NCBI RefSeq assembly: GCF_001434255.1
Contig: NZ_AZEY01000029.1
Span: 62,001 to 126,000, forward strand
Source of the DNA: Lentilactobacillus diolivorans DSM 14421
GTDB taxonomy: Bacteria; Bacillota; Bacilli; Lactobacillales; Lactobacillaceae
Direction of reading: 5' to 3'
DNA: 64,000 nt
Shown here: positions 7,921 to 17,023 of the stretch, piece after piece
How the letters are laid out: every line of letters starts with the position of its first letter
Position numbering within the stretch: the stretch's first letter is position 1
The notes under the pieces: generated by a model
The model's database searches: none
The model's input: only the letters and a program-made list of their open reading frames with translations
Told to the model about the DNA's origin: nothing
Translations under genes and position numbers: made by a program

Positions 7921-10203
7921 ATGAAATTTACAGATGGATACTGGTTAACCCGGCCACAATATGAAATTGAATCACCAATGGAAGTGTTTGATTACCGAAA
8001 AACGGTTGATTCACTGACATTGTATGCACCCTTTAAGAAAATCAAGGATCGTAATGATGAACTAAACTTGGGAATGTCGACCATTAAGCTGACGTCACCG
8101 GTTGAAGGCGTCATCGGTGTTAAAATGACTCACTTTGACCAACCGACACACGGACCGTCATTTCAATTAACTGATGAGCATCCCAAGATTGAAATCGAAG
8201 CGGATGATCACCAAATTTCCTTTAAATCAGGTGAATTAACTGCTCAAATGCCTTATAAATCTGACTTTGAGATTGATTTCCAACATAATGGTAAAACGAT
8301 TACAAAATCAATGGAAAAGGCTCAAGGCAGCATTACCGATAAAGTTGCTCACAAACACTACATGCGTGAGCAACTGTCAATGGGAATCGACGAGTTGATC
8401 TATGGTCTTGGCGAACGATTTACGTCATTTGTTAAAAATGGTCAATCCGTTGATATTTGGAACCAAGATGGTGGAACGGGTAGTGAACAAGCCTATAAGA
8501 ATATTCCGTTTTATCTAAGTAGTGAAGGTTACGGTGTGTTTGTCAATCAGCCGGAAAAAGTCTCGTTTGAAATTGCTTCGGAAAATGTTGATCGAACTCA
8601 GTTCAGCGTTGAAGGCGAGTCACTTCAGTATTATGTGATTGATGGGCCAACACCCAAGGATGTCCTTAATAAATACACCCGGTTGACCGGCCAAGTTTCA
8701 TTGCCGCCAGCTTGGTCATTCGGCTTGTGGTTGTCAACATCCTTTACGACGGATTACCGTGAAGAAACAGTCATGAAGTTTATTGATGGCATGCGTGATC
8801 GCCATATTCCACTTGATGTCTTTCATTTTGATTGTTTTTGGCAAAAGGGATTTGAGTGGTGTAATTTCCTATGGGATTCAGAACAGTTTCCTGATCCAGA
8901 GGGGTTAATTAAAAAAATCCATGACCGCGGCATTAAAGTTTGTGTTTGGCTGAATCCATACATTGCCCAGAAGTCACCTTTATTTGAAGAAGGGCGAGAC
9001 AAAGGCTATTTTATTAAGCGTGAAGATGGGAATGTTTGGCAATGGGATCTCTGGCAGGCTGGTAATGGTTTCGTTGATTTTACAAATCCAGATGCTGTTA
9101 AGTGGTACCAAGGTAAGTTAAAGACGTTACTGGATATGGGTGTTGATTGTTTTAAAACAGATTTTGGTGAGCGGATTCCGGTTGAGGATGCCGTCTTCTT
9201 TGATGGATCTGATCCTAAACGTGAGCATAATTATTATACCTATCAATATAATGACGCTGTTTATGATCTTTTGAAGCAGGAAAAAGGAGAAGATCAGGCG
9301 GTTGTTTTTGCCAGATCGGCCACAGTCGGTTCCCAGAAGTTCCCCGTCCATTGGGGTGGTGATAACTTATCTCGCTATAAATCAATGGCGGATTCATTGC
9401 GGGGTGGTCTGTCGTTCCTACTTTCCGGCTTTGGCTTTTGGAGCCATGATATTAGTGGCTTTGAAGAGCATGCAACTCCGGATCTCTATAAACGTTGGAC
9501 GCAATTTGGTTTACTATCTTCTCATTCCAGATATCATGGTAGTGTTCAATATAAGGTGCCATGGTTATTTGACGAAGAAGCGGTTGCCAACACCAAGAAG
9601 TTTGTGGACCTGAAATTATCGCTCATGCCGTACCTATTTAATGAAGCTGTTAATACTCATGAGACTGGCACACCATTAATGCGGCCAACCTTCTTGGAAT
9701 ATACCCATGATCGCAACACTTATTTCTTGGAACATGAATATATGTTTGGTAGTCGATTATTGGTTGCCCCAATTTTTAACGCGGAAGGAAACGTTAAATA
9801 CTACTTACCAGCTGGGAAGTGGACGAATATTTTGACTGAGAAAGTCTACGATGTTTCTAAAGGCGGTCAATGGTTATCTGAACAGTATGACAACTTAACG
9901 TTGCCGCTGCTGGCTCGTGAAAACAGCATTATTTTGCGAAAACCAGGTGCTGAACATGCTGAATACGACTACACAGATCGTCCGGATATTCATTTGTATG
10001 AAATTGAGGGTGGCGCAGCAATTTCAACCCGAGTCGTTGATGAAAAAGGAAACGCGGCGGGTGCCGTGAAAGTGGTCCGCAATGGTAACCAGTTGACGGT
10101 TACGGCCACCGGCTTGAAAGGGACGCCCAAGATTCTGGTTCATGAGAATGGCGAGGTTAAGACTTTTGAGTTGCAAGGGGATCAGGTGACGATTCAAATT
10201 TAA
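7921..10203 (+). CDS. xylQ: GH31 alpha-xylosidase (XylQ/YicI type)
   Basis: The 760-residue enzyme matches the YicI-type layout: an N-terminal beta-sandwich (MKFTDGYWL start), the GH31 barrel, and C-terminal beta domains. The nucleophile is Asp414 in KTDFGERIP, the YicI-specific form of the GH31 motif, and the acid/base is Asp481 in WGGDN. It releases xylose from the non-reducing end of alpha-1,6-xylosides such as isoprimeverose and xyloglucan fragments. There is no signal peptide, so it acts in the cytoplasm on imported sugar. The gene has its own promoter and is divergent from the symporter-ROK-GH3 operon. The ATG is preceded by GTAGAGGTG. Confidence 0.95.
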   Translation: MKFTDGYWLTRPQYEIESPMEVFDYRKTVDSLTLYAPFKKIKDRNDELNLGMSTIKLTSPVEGVIGVKMTHFDQPTHGPSFQLTDEHPKIEIEADDHQISFKSGELTAQMPYKSDFEIDFQHNGKTITKSMEKAQGSITDKVAHKHYMREQLSMGIDELIYGLGERFTSFVKNGQSVDIWNQDGGTGSEQAYKNIPFYLSSEGYGVFVNQPEKVSFEIASENVDRTQFSVEGESLQYYVIDGPTPKDVLNKYTRLTGQVSLPPAWSFGLWLSTSFTTDYREETVMKFIDGMRDRHIPLDVFHFDCFWQKGFEWCNFLWDSEQFPDPEGLIKKIHDRGIKVCVWLNPYIAQKSPLFEEGRDKGYFIKREDGNVWQWDLWQAGNGFVDFTNPDAVKWYQGKLKTLLDMGVDCFKTDFGERIPVEDAVFFDGSDPKREHNYYTYQYNDAVYDLLKQEKGEDQAVVFARSATVGSQKFPVHWGGDNLSRYKSMADSLRGGLSFLLSGFGFWSHDISGFEEHATPDLYKRWTQFGLLSSHSRYHGSVQYKVPWLFDEEAVANTKKFVDLKLSLMPYLFNEAVNTHETGTPLMRPTFLEYTHDRNTYFLEHEYMFGSRLLVAPIFNAEGNVKYYLPAGKWTNILTEKVYDVSKGGQWLSEQYDNLTLPLLARENSIILRKPGAEHAEYDYTDRPDIHLYEIEGGAAISTRVVDEKGNAAGAVKVVRNGNQLTVTATGLKGTPKILVHENGEVKTFELQGDQVTIQI

Positions 10204-10220
10204 AATTCAGTAATAAATAG

Positions 10221-10273
10221 AGGCTGCCAAAGTTACTCTTGAGAAATTCAAGATTAGCGTTGGCAGCCTTTTT
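10221..10273 (+). terminator. Terminator of alpha-xylosidase gene
   Basis: AGGCTGCCAA pairs with TTGGCAGCCT across a ~29-nt loop and is followed by T5. Confidence 0.85.
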
Positions 10274-10339
10274 ACAATTGAATTTATCATTAAAAAGTTT
10301 ATAATTAAATTCTAATCTAATGGGATGGAGAGTGAGAAT

Positions 10340-11071
10340 ATGATACCAACAATTGGAATGGTCGCGGATGTGACAATGCGAAAAAATTCATTTGCAGATT
10401 ACATTACAGATGATGTTTCGGAGGCAATTAAGAAAGCTGGCGGACTGCCAATTATTTTTCCAACCTCGGATTCTAAGTATGCAGAAGATTTTTTAAGCAA
10501 ATGCGATGGGATGGCGTTTCTGGGAGGACCTGATGTTGATCCAATTTTATATGATGAAGAACCAATTCCCGAACTGGGGTATACATATCGACAGAAAGAT
10601 GAATTAGAGCTTGAACTGGTGCGCCAAGCATATGCAGCAGGCAAAGCGATCTTTGGAATTTGCCGCGGCATTCAAGTGATCAATGTCGGGCTCGGAGGAA
10701 CCGTCTATCAAGATTTTCCAAGTCAAAGCGACCGGAAAGTTTTGAAACATTTTCAAGCAGCACCGCTTTCGGTAACGAGCCACCATGTCAATGTCATGGC
10801 AGGTAGTCATTTAGAGAAAATAATGGGTGATTACCCCATGGTCAATTCACATCATCACGAAGCCGTTAAGGATCTTGGCAATGATTTGAAAGTGACCGCA
10901 AGAGCTGCCGATGACTGTGTTGAAGCAATTGAGAGTATGAATTCGGATCAGTTGCTTGCCGTTCAGTGGCACCCGGAATGTTTATACACGAAGTATCCTG
11001 AACACGATGCGTTGTTTACTGACTTTGTTAACCGAGTAAAAAAACGGATGCAAAATGTCGATGCTGTTTAA
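10340..11071 (+). CDS. Class-I GATase-like hydrolase, peptidase C26 (gamma-glutamyl-GABA hydrolase PuuD type)
   Basis: The 243-residue protein has the PuuD-type triad: FLGGPDVDP near 65, the nucleophile Cys in GICRGIQ near 110, and HxE in QWHPE near 217. Such enzymes cleave gamma-glutamyl bonds of gamma-glutamyl-GABA or related gamma-glutamyl amines and peptides. The ATG at 10340 is chosen because GGAGAGTGAG lies directly upstream; an in-frame ATG at 10325 would overlap that ribosome site. No polyamine genes are adjacent, so the true substrate is open. It is followed by an M42 peptidase gene on the same strand after 120 bp. Confidence 0.9.
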   Translation: MIPTIGMVADVTMRKNSFADYITDDVSEAIKKAGGLPIIFPTSDSKYAEDFLSKCDGMAFLGGPDVDPILYDEEPIPELGYTYRQKDELELELVRQAYAAGKAIFGICRGIQVINVGLGGTVYQDFPSQSDRKVLKHFQAAPLSVTSHHVNVMAGSHLEKIMGDYPMVNSHHHEAVKDLGNDLKVTARAADDCVEAIESMNSDQLLAVQWHPECLYTKYPEHDALFTDFVNRVKKRMQNVDAV

Positions 11072-11191
11072 AATGAAAACTATTACAAATAGATTTGAAT
11101 ATTTATTTAGCTGAAATAAAAGTTAATTGAGTTTTAACGTTGAGCGAATTTGTATCATTCTTTCAAATGAGCAAAAAGGAAGTGGTTTGTT

Positions 11192-12283
11192 GTGGATAAA
11201 ACCCAACGATTGCAATTAATTGAGACGCTCTCAAATGCGAACGGTGCACCCGGGTATGAAGATGAAGTCACCAATCTGGCACTGAAATGGGGCGGCCATT
11301 TTGCCAATGCCAAACGTGATCCAATGGGAAACGTTTATTTGTCTCATCGTGGCAACGACGATAAAAAGCCAACACTGATGGTGGATGCCCATTTGGACGC
11401 GGTTGGATTTGTTGTCCAAGCAGTCGATGATAATGGGATGATCAAATTCGTTCCTAACGGTGGTTGGGTACCAAGTAATGTTGCTGCCCAAAAAATGCGG
11501 GTTCGGGATAAGAACGGTGATTATATTCCGGCGTTAGTCGTTTCTAAACCTCCTCACTTTATGATGGCCGCGGAGAAGAAGCAGCCGATTAGTATTGATC
11601 ACATGCGGCTGGATGTAGGTTCAACGTCCAGAGAAGAAACGCTCAATGACTTTGGTATTCAGACCGGAGCGCCAATTGTTCCGGATACGACTTGGAGCTA
11701 TAACCCCAAACATGATTTCATGATGGGCAAAGCGTTTGATAATCGAATGGGAACGGCAGCGGCCATTACCAGTTTAGCTGAACTAGCCGATACAGAATTG
11801 CCCGTTAATTTGGTGGTCGCATTGTCAACTCAAGAAGAAATTGGTTGTCGTGGTGCGCGGGTGACTTCAAGAAACGTTCATCCCGATATTGGAATTTGTT
11901 TAGAGGGTTGTCCAGCTGATGATACCTTCACACCGGCTTGGCTGAGTCAAACCAAATTTAGAGGTGGCCCAATGCTACGTGATCAAGATACCAGCTTTAT
12001 TGCGAGTCATGATTTCCAGGCATTTGTTGCTCAAACAGCTGACGAATTGAAGATGCCATATACCAGAGCGGTTCGAACGGGTGGTGGCGTTGATGCGTCA
12101 GAAATGCTATTGGAAACAGGCGCCCCAACCGTTTGTATTGGGATTCCGGTTCGTTATGAGCATACCAATTATGCGCTGTGTGCTTATCCAGATTTTGAGA
12201 AGACGGTTCAATTAGTGACGAATCTGATTCCTAAATTAACCGTTGATCAGTTGAAAAAGTGGTATGTGGCAGTATCAAAATAA
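11192..12283 (+). CDS. M42 family metallo-aminopeptidase (PepA/FrvX/YsdC type)
   Basis: The 363-residue cytoplasmic enzyme carries the M42 metal ligands in order: His67 and Asp69 in DAHLD, the bridging Asp in KAFDNRMG, Glu-Glu in STQEEIGCRGA, an acidic ligand in EGCPADD, and a late His in RYEHTN. These dinuclear zinc/cobalt peptidases remove N-terminal residues (often Glu/Asp or hydrophobic) from short peptides as large oligomers. Translation starts at GTG (11192), with AAGGAAG 9 nt upstream. Substrate preference cannot be read from sequence. Confidence 0.92.
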   Translation: MDKTQRLQLIETLSNANGAPGYEDEVTNLALKWGGHFANAKRDPMGNVYLSHRGNDDKKPTLMVDAHLDAVGFVVQAVDDNGMIKFVPNGGWVPSNVAAQKMRVRDKNGDYIPALVVSKPPHFMMAAEKKQPISIDHMRLDVGSTSREETLNDFGIQTGAPIVPDTTWSYNPKHDFMMGKAFDNRMGTAAAITSLAELADTELPVNLVVALSTQEEIGCRGARVTSRNVHPDIGICLEGCPADDTFTPAWLSQTKFRGGPMLRDQDTSFIASHDFQAFVAQTADELKMPYTRAVRTGGGVDASEMLLETGAPTVCIGIPVRYEHTNYALCAYPDFEKTVQLVTNLIPKLTVDQLKKWYVAVSK

Positions 12284-12410
12284 ATGGTGTTGGAATAGCG
12301 GCTAGTTCTTGGAATTTACTTAAAAGGAAGGCCGTTCTAATCTTTAATTTGATAGCCTTTAAAAAAGCGATATGGTCATAAGCTAAATTGAAGTCTGATA
12401 AGCCTGATTA

Positions 12411-12483
12411 AAAAAAGATCCCGTGAAACCAGTATTTGTAGGTTATTCATTATCTACAAATACTGGTTTCACGGGATCTTTTT
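12411..12483. terminator. Bidirectional terminator between M42 and ade genes
   Basis: A perfect 24-26-bp stem (A6-GATCCCGTGAAACC and its complement) with A-run and T-run on opposite sides serves both converging transcripts. Confidence 0.9.
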
Positions 12484-12531
12484 GATGGTTGATTATTTTG
12501 GTAGAGATCTTGGGATAAACGAGGGGTGTAC

Positions 12532-14325
12532 CTAAACAGTTTGGCCGGCTTCACTTAATTTTAAAATCGGATCAAATAATTCCAGTTTAATACAATCAAC
12601 GTTTCCCATATCGGTGATTGCTAAATCCGGAATTGCAGTGATTGGCAAAAATGACAGATAGAATAAAGGATCAGGTAATTTACTGCCGAGTTCACGAGTT
12701 GCTTGTTTCAGGTCACGTTCTCTTTGTGCTAATTTATCAGGTACAAGGTCAGTTGCAATTCCGCCAATTGGTAATTCAAGAAGATCAATGACTTTACCAT
12801 CGACAACAACAATCTGACCACCACCATGTTCGATTAGCTGATTGGCTGCGATCGCCATATCATTAGTATTAGTGCCCAAAACAACCAGGTTATTGTCATC
12901 CGGAGAAGCTGATGTTGCGACAGCCCCTTGTTTGAGGGACCATCCCGAGACAAATCCTAATGATTGATTACCATTTTTGCCGTAGCGTTCAATCACGGAT
13001 ACGAGGGCAACATCTTTGTTGGGATCGGGTTGCACAATGCCATCCTTAACATCTAGGATAACGTCCCGTCGTTTTCGAACAAATGGGCCGACACTTTTAA
13101 TTGTTTCAACATTGGCTTGCCCATTTTTTAAATCAACATGGTAGTCAAAATCTTGTGGTTGTAACCTCTGATGTTTTAGTCGGCCCTGTAGTTTGGAACT
13201 ACGTTTTGGAGCGGCTAAATTAACCACCATTTGATTATCTTGGGCAACAAGCTGCCCTTTACTGATAACTGACTGAATATTAAAAGTGCCTGGCTGGTCA
13301 ACTAATAAAATATCAGCATCTTTTCCTGGTGCAATCATCCCAATGTGATCATCAATTCGATAGGCTTCGGCGCTATTAATAGTTGCCATCTGAATTGCTG
13401 TCATGGGTGCGATACCAGCATTGATTGCCAAGCGAACCATATGATCAACGTGACCATGATCCAAAATATCGGTTGCGTTGACATCATCTGTACAGAAACT
13501 GGTATTTCGGGCAATTCCTGGGGCGACTTCCGTAATTGCCCGAATGTTTTCTTTCAAAAACTTTGTAACGGTTGATTCACGGATGATGACATGCAACCCT
13601 TTACGAGCCTTTTCGACGAATTCTTCGTGGCTATAGCTTTCATGATCCAATCGAACGCCGCTCATTAAGAACTGATTAAGTGCTTTGCCACGGGCCATTG
13701 GGGAACAACCAAAAATCGGTTGATGATATTTCTGAGCTAATGTGAGCGTTTTTAAAGTATCCTCATCACGAGTCTGAACGGCTTCACGAACGGTTTCCCA
13801 GACCCCAAAACAATTTTCCTGTTGTAAGAGTCCGGCTTGATCGTCCGAGTCAATGTCATAAGCAATGGTTGATTTAGGAAATGTATAAGGAGTTTTGTAT
13901 GGGGCACCCCAAAATACTTTTAATGGCAGCTGATTGATTTCTGCAAAGATTTCTTCCAGGCCGTCTAAACCAATTGATGAAATATATTCATCAAGACCGG
14001 AGATGATACTGGTTGTTCCATGGGGAAGAACTGCTTGAGAAAAACTAGTCATACTCATTTTTGAGCATTCAACGTGAATGTGACCATCAATTAAGCCGGG
14101 AACCAAATACTGATTAGTTGCATCAATGTGTTTGGTGTTCGGACCAATGTAGTTTGTGATATCTTGGTCGACTGCAACAATTCGTCCCTGATAGATTGCG
14201 ACATTGGTTGGATAATATTCACCTGTCATAACATTGACTAAGGTGCCGTGTTCGATAACGGTGTCAGCAGGAATCTCGGCTGCACCAGCTTTAATATAGT
14301 TACCTAATTCGTTTGTAGATAGCAA
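12532..14325 (-). CDS. ade: Adenine deaminase, amidohydrolase type
   Basis: The 597-residue enzyme has the type-1 adenine deaminase form. The metal motif DGHIHVE (His82 and His84) follows LVPGLI, TSIISGLDEYIS is further on, FCTDDVNATDILDHGHVDHMVR carries later active-site residues, and the C-terminal domain has the family's GGQIVVVDGK and LPIGGI motifs. It converts adenine to hypoxanthine and ammonia with Mn or Fe. The start is TTG (14325) with GGAGG 7 nt upstream. It follows a purine permease by only 19 bp, giving a two-gene uptake-and-deamination operon. Confidence 0.95.
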   Translation of the reverse strand: MLSTNELGNYIKAGAAEIPADTVIEHGTLVNVMTGEYYPTNVAIYQGRIVAVDQDITNYIGPNTKHIDATNQYLVPGLIDGHIHVECSKMSMTSFSQAVLPHGTTSIISGLDEYISSIGLDGLEEIFAEINQLPLKVFWGAPYKTPYTFPKSTIAYDIDSDDQAGLLQQENCFGVWETVREAVQTRDEDTLKTLTLAQKYHQPIFGCSPMARGKALNQFLMSGVRLDHESYSHEEFVEKARKGLHVIIRESTVTKFLKENIRAITEVAPGIARNTSFCTDDVNATDILDHGHVDHMVRLAINAGIAPMTAIQMATINSAEAYRIDDHIGMIAPGKDADILLVDQPGTFNIQSVISKGQLVAQDNQMVVNLAAPKRSSKLQGRLKHQRLQPQDFDYHVDLKNGQANVETIKSVGPFVRKRRDVILDVKDGIVQPDPNKDVALVSVIERYGKNGNQSLGFVSGWSLKQGAVATSASPDDNNLVVLGTNTNDMAIAANQLIEHGGGQIVVVDGKVIDLLELPIGGIATDLVPDKLAQRERDLKQATRELGSKLPDPLFYLSFLPITAIPDLAITDMGNVDCIKLELFDPILKLSEAGQTV

Positions 14326-14344
14326 AATTTTTCCTCCATTACTT

Positions 14345-15679
14345 TTACAGAATGTTTAAAACATACAGCAACAGCACAAATACAAAGAACAGCGCGATCA
14401 TAATCGGGTTGATTTCCTTGCGTCGGCCAGCAGCGATCATTGTGATCGGATAGATGAGAAAGCCAAATGCAATCCCGTATGAAATATTGTAGGTGAGTGG
14501 CATCCCGACAACTGTCAAAAAGACAGGTAGGGCAATTTCAAAGTGGCCCCAGTCAACCTGTTTTAACGATTGGGCCATTAACACGCCGACAATAATTAAT
14601 GCTGGGGCAGTTACCTGCGAGGTGACCACTGTTAATAGTGGTGAGAAGAATAAGCTAAGTGTGAAGAAGCCGGCAGTGACCAAGGCGGTCAATCCAGTCC
14701 GGCCGCCAAGGGCAATTCCGGCTGAAGATTCAACGTAGGCGGCAGTTGGGGTGGTTCCCATGACTGAACCGGCGAGCATGGAAAAGGAGTCAGCCATCAG
14801 TGCCCGGCCGATTCGGGGCATCTTGTTATTCTTAATGAAACCAGCTTGTTGGGCCAGGCCAATTAACGTACCGGCCGTGTCAAAGAAGGCCACTAATAAG
14901 AAGATTAAAATAACAGCCCATAGCTTTGGTGAATTAAGCTGAGGTAAATGGGTAATGCCGACAGCAAAGGTTGGGCCAAGACTTGGCACTGACGAAATTA
15001 AATGGGTTGGTAAATGAATGAGACCTGTAAATAGGCCTAACAGCGTCGTTGCGATCATCCCAATAAAGATTGAACCCGGAATTTTTTTAGCCATTAGAAT
15101 TGCGATGACAAAGAGGCCAAAGATACTTAGCCAAGTCGTCGGCACAGTTAGTGAACCGATTTGGACCAGTGATGGTTTACTACCAACGATTAAGCCGCTT
15201 TCCTGTAGGCCGACAAAGGCAATAAAAATGCCAATTCCCGCGGCCATTGCGAGCTTTAGATCATTAGGAATGGCATTAATTACAATCTCTCGGATTTTAA
15301 AAATTGAAATAATGGTAAAAATAACTGATGCAATCACAATTCCTGCCATTGCTGTTTGCCAAGAGATGCCCATTCCTAATACAACCGAATATGTAAAGAA
15401 GGCATTGTCTCCAAGCCCCGGTGCAATTGCAATGGGGTAGTTGGCTAAAAAGGCCATTAATAGGCAGCCGATAATAGCGGATAATGCAGTAGCCGTAAAA
15501 ACAGCGCCTTTATCCATTCCAGCGGCCCCTAAGATACTTGGATTAACAAATAAAATATAAGCCATTGAAACAAAGGTGGTTGTTCCAGCCACTGTTTCGG
15601 TTCGGGCATTGGTATTTAGTTCACTTAAATGGAATCGTCGATCTAGCCATCCGTGACGTTCCTTTGTAGCAGTTTCCAT
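14345..15679 (-). CDS. pbuG: NCS2/AzgA-type purine permease (guanine/hypoxanthine/adenine)
   Basis: This 444-residue membrane protein with about 12-14 helices shows the AzgA-like signatures: TTFVSMAYILFVNPSIL near 35, PGLGDNAFFTY near 88, and FFDTAGTLIGLAQQAG near 265, followed by MGTTPTAAYVESSAG. The PbuG/PbuO group imports nucleobases with protons. Cotranscription with adenine deaminase suggests adenine or hypoxanthine uptake. The ATG lies after a plausible but weak ribosome site. It is divergent from a second deaminase gene at 15880. Confidence 0.92.
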   Translation of the reverse strand: METATKERHGWLDRRFHLSELNTNARTETVAGTTTFVSMAYILFVNPSILGAAGMDKGAVFTATALSAIIGCLLMAFLANYPIAIAPGLGDNAFFTYSVVLGMGISWQTAMAGIVIASVIFTIISIFKIREIVINAIPNDLKLAMAAGIGIFIAFVGLQESGLIVGSKPSLVQIGSLTVPTTWLSIFGLFVIAILMAKKIPGSIFIGMIATTLLGLFTGLIHLPTHLISSVPSLGPTFAVGITHLPQLNSPKLWAVILIFLLVAFFDTAGTLIGLAQQAGFIKNNKMPRIGRALMADSFSMLAGSVMGTTPTAAYVESSAGIALGGRTGLTALVTAGFFTLSLFFSPLLTVVTSQVTAPALIIVGVLMAQSLKQVDWGHFEIALPVFLTVVGMPLTYNISYGIAFGFLIYPITMIAAGRRKEINPIMIALFFVFVLLLYVLNIL

Positions 15680-15850
15680 ACTTTAATCCACCATCCTAAT
15701 ATAAAGTTCGTGTTTATCTAGAATTATGGCATAGATAATTGATAAAAGCAACGCCTAATCGTTAAGCAATGAAATGATATATTTAAGGAAATAACTATTT
15801 ACGAGGTTGAAATTACGTGTTATTCTAACAATATAATAAAATTAAAAGCG

Positions 15851-15864
15851 AATGTTCGTATTTT
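15851..15864. promoter_or_regulatory. PurBox-like sequence
   Basis: The complement reads AAAATACGAACATT, one mismatch from the PurR consensus AWWWCCGAACWWT. It sits between a TATAAT (15832-15837) and the ribosome site of the deaminase gene, in the divergent region shared with the pbuG-type operon. Only one clear half-site is seen, and functional PurR sites are usually paired. Confidence 0.35.
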
Positions 15865-15879
15865 AGGAGGAAGATCACT

Positions 15880-16923
15880 TTGACAGATGTAACCCGAGAA
15901 TTTCTTCAACAATTACCAAAAGCCGAACTACATATTCATCTTGAAGGAACTTTGGAACCAGATCTTAAATTAAAGCTGGCCCAAAAAAATCACATTAATA
16001 TTGGTCAGAATACAATTGAGGAAGTCAAGAAAAGTTATCAGTTTGATGATTTGGCTTCGTTTTTGGCAGTTTATTATCCAGCACTGGCTGTGTTACAAAC
16101 TGAACAGGATTTTTATGATTTGGCCTATGCCTACCTATTGAAAGCAAAAGATAATCATGTTCGTCACGTTGAATTATTCTTTGATCCACAGGCGCATACC
16201 AGTCGTGGGATCAGCTTTGAAACGGTTATTAATGGATTTTATCGGGCAACTCAGGATGCCAAGAGTTTCGGTGTTGATGCGCAATTAATTATGTGCTTTT
16301 TGCGGGACTTTTCTAAAGAATCTGCCCGGCAAACGTTGTTGGAAGCCAAGAAACATCGTGATAAGATTCTTGGAATCGGGTTGGATTCTGACGAGCATCA
16401 TAATCCACAAATGAAATTTGCGACTCATTTTGAAAACGCCGTGTCTCAGGGATATCATATTACGATGCATTGTGATATTGACCAGGTTGACTCAATTGAT
16501 CATATTAAGCAGGCCTTGGAAGTCATTGGGGTTGAGCGACTGGATCACGGGACTAATATTGTTGAAAATCCCGATCTGGTTGACTTTGTTAATCAAAAAC
16601 AGATTGGTATGACCACTTGTCCGAAGTCGAACAGTTTCGTCAGTGCTGATATGAAGGGTAAAGAAATTACCGATTTGTTGGCCAAAGGAATTGAAGTTAG
16701 CGTCAATTCCGATGATCCGGCATACTTTGGTGGCTATATTTCCGAAAATTATTGGGCCCTTGCTGAAGCATATGATCTATCAGTCGACCAAGTTGTTCAA
16801 ATTGCCAAAAATTCATTTAACAGCTCGTGGATCAGTGATCAACAAAAGCGGAATTATGTTCAAGAAATTGATGATTTTGTTGCTAACTATGATTTTGAGA
16901 AAACAACAGACTTAGTTCAATAG
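15880..16923 (+). CDS. Adenosine/adenine deaminase family protein (AAH1-like) with altered HxxE motif
   Basis: The 347-residue protein aligns along its length with type-3 adenine deaminases: KAELHIHLEGTLEPDL (zinc ligands His18 and His20), FFDPQAHTSRG, LGIGLDSDE, ERLDHG, TTCPKSN, and VNSDDPAYFGG (Asp278/Asp279). In the family the proton-donating Glu lies in HAGE, three residues after the third His. Here His197 is followed by C-D-I, so the Glu position is Ile200. The enzyme may use another residue or another substrate. The start is TTG at 15880, with AGGAGG 8 nt upstream. It is divergent from the permease-ade operon, which supports a purine role. Confidence 0.85.
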   Translation: MTDVTREFLQQLPKAELHIHLEGTLEPDLKLKLAQKNHINIGQNTIEEVKKSYQFDDLASFLAVYYPALAVLQTEQDFYDLAYAYLLKAKDNHVRHVELFFDPQAHTSRGISFETVINGFYRATQDAKSFGVDAQLIMCFLRDFSKESARQTLLEAKKHRDKILGIGLDSDEHHNPQMKFATHFENAVSQGYHITMHCDIDQVDSIDHIKQALEVIGVERLDHGTNIVENPDLVDFVNQKQIGMTTCPKSNSFVSADMKGKEITDLLAKGIEVSVNSDDPAYFGGYISENYWALAEAYDLSVDQVVQIAKNSFNSSWISDQQKRNYVQEIDDFVANYDFEKTTDLVQ

Positions 16924-16936
16924 TCATTTGATTTAT

Positions 16937-16982
16937 AAAAGGAGCTTCTAGTAGACATTTTTGTCTACTAGAAGCTCCTTTG
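16937..16982. terminator. Bidirectional terminator
   Basis: A 19-bp perfect stem with AAAGGAGCTTCTAGTAGACA on the left arm and a T5 loop lies between the deaminase gene and the converging YczE-like gene. Confidence 0.85.
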
Positions 16983-17023
16983 TTAGATGTTGGATCATAA
17001 TCACTGCTTGGGATGAGTTACGG

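Noticed and set aside
15018-15440. 140-residue + strand frame inside the purine permease
   Set aside because: Shadow of the hydrophobic gene on the other strand; low-complexity Ile/Pro-rich translation.
15680-15879. Purine riboswitch upstream of pbuG or the deaminase
   Set aside because: The conserved TATA-x-GG and GTTTCTACC cores were not found on either strand.
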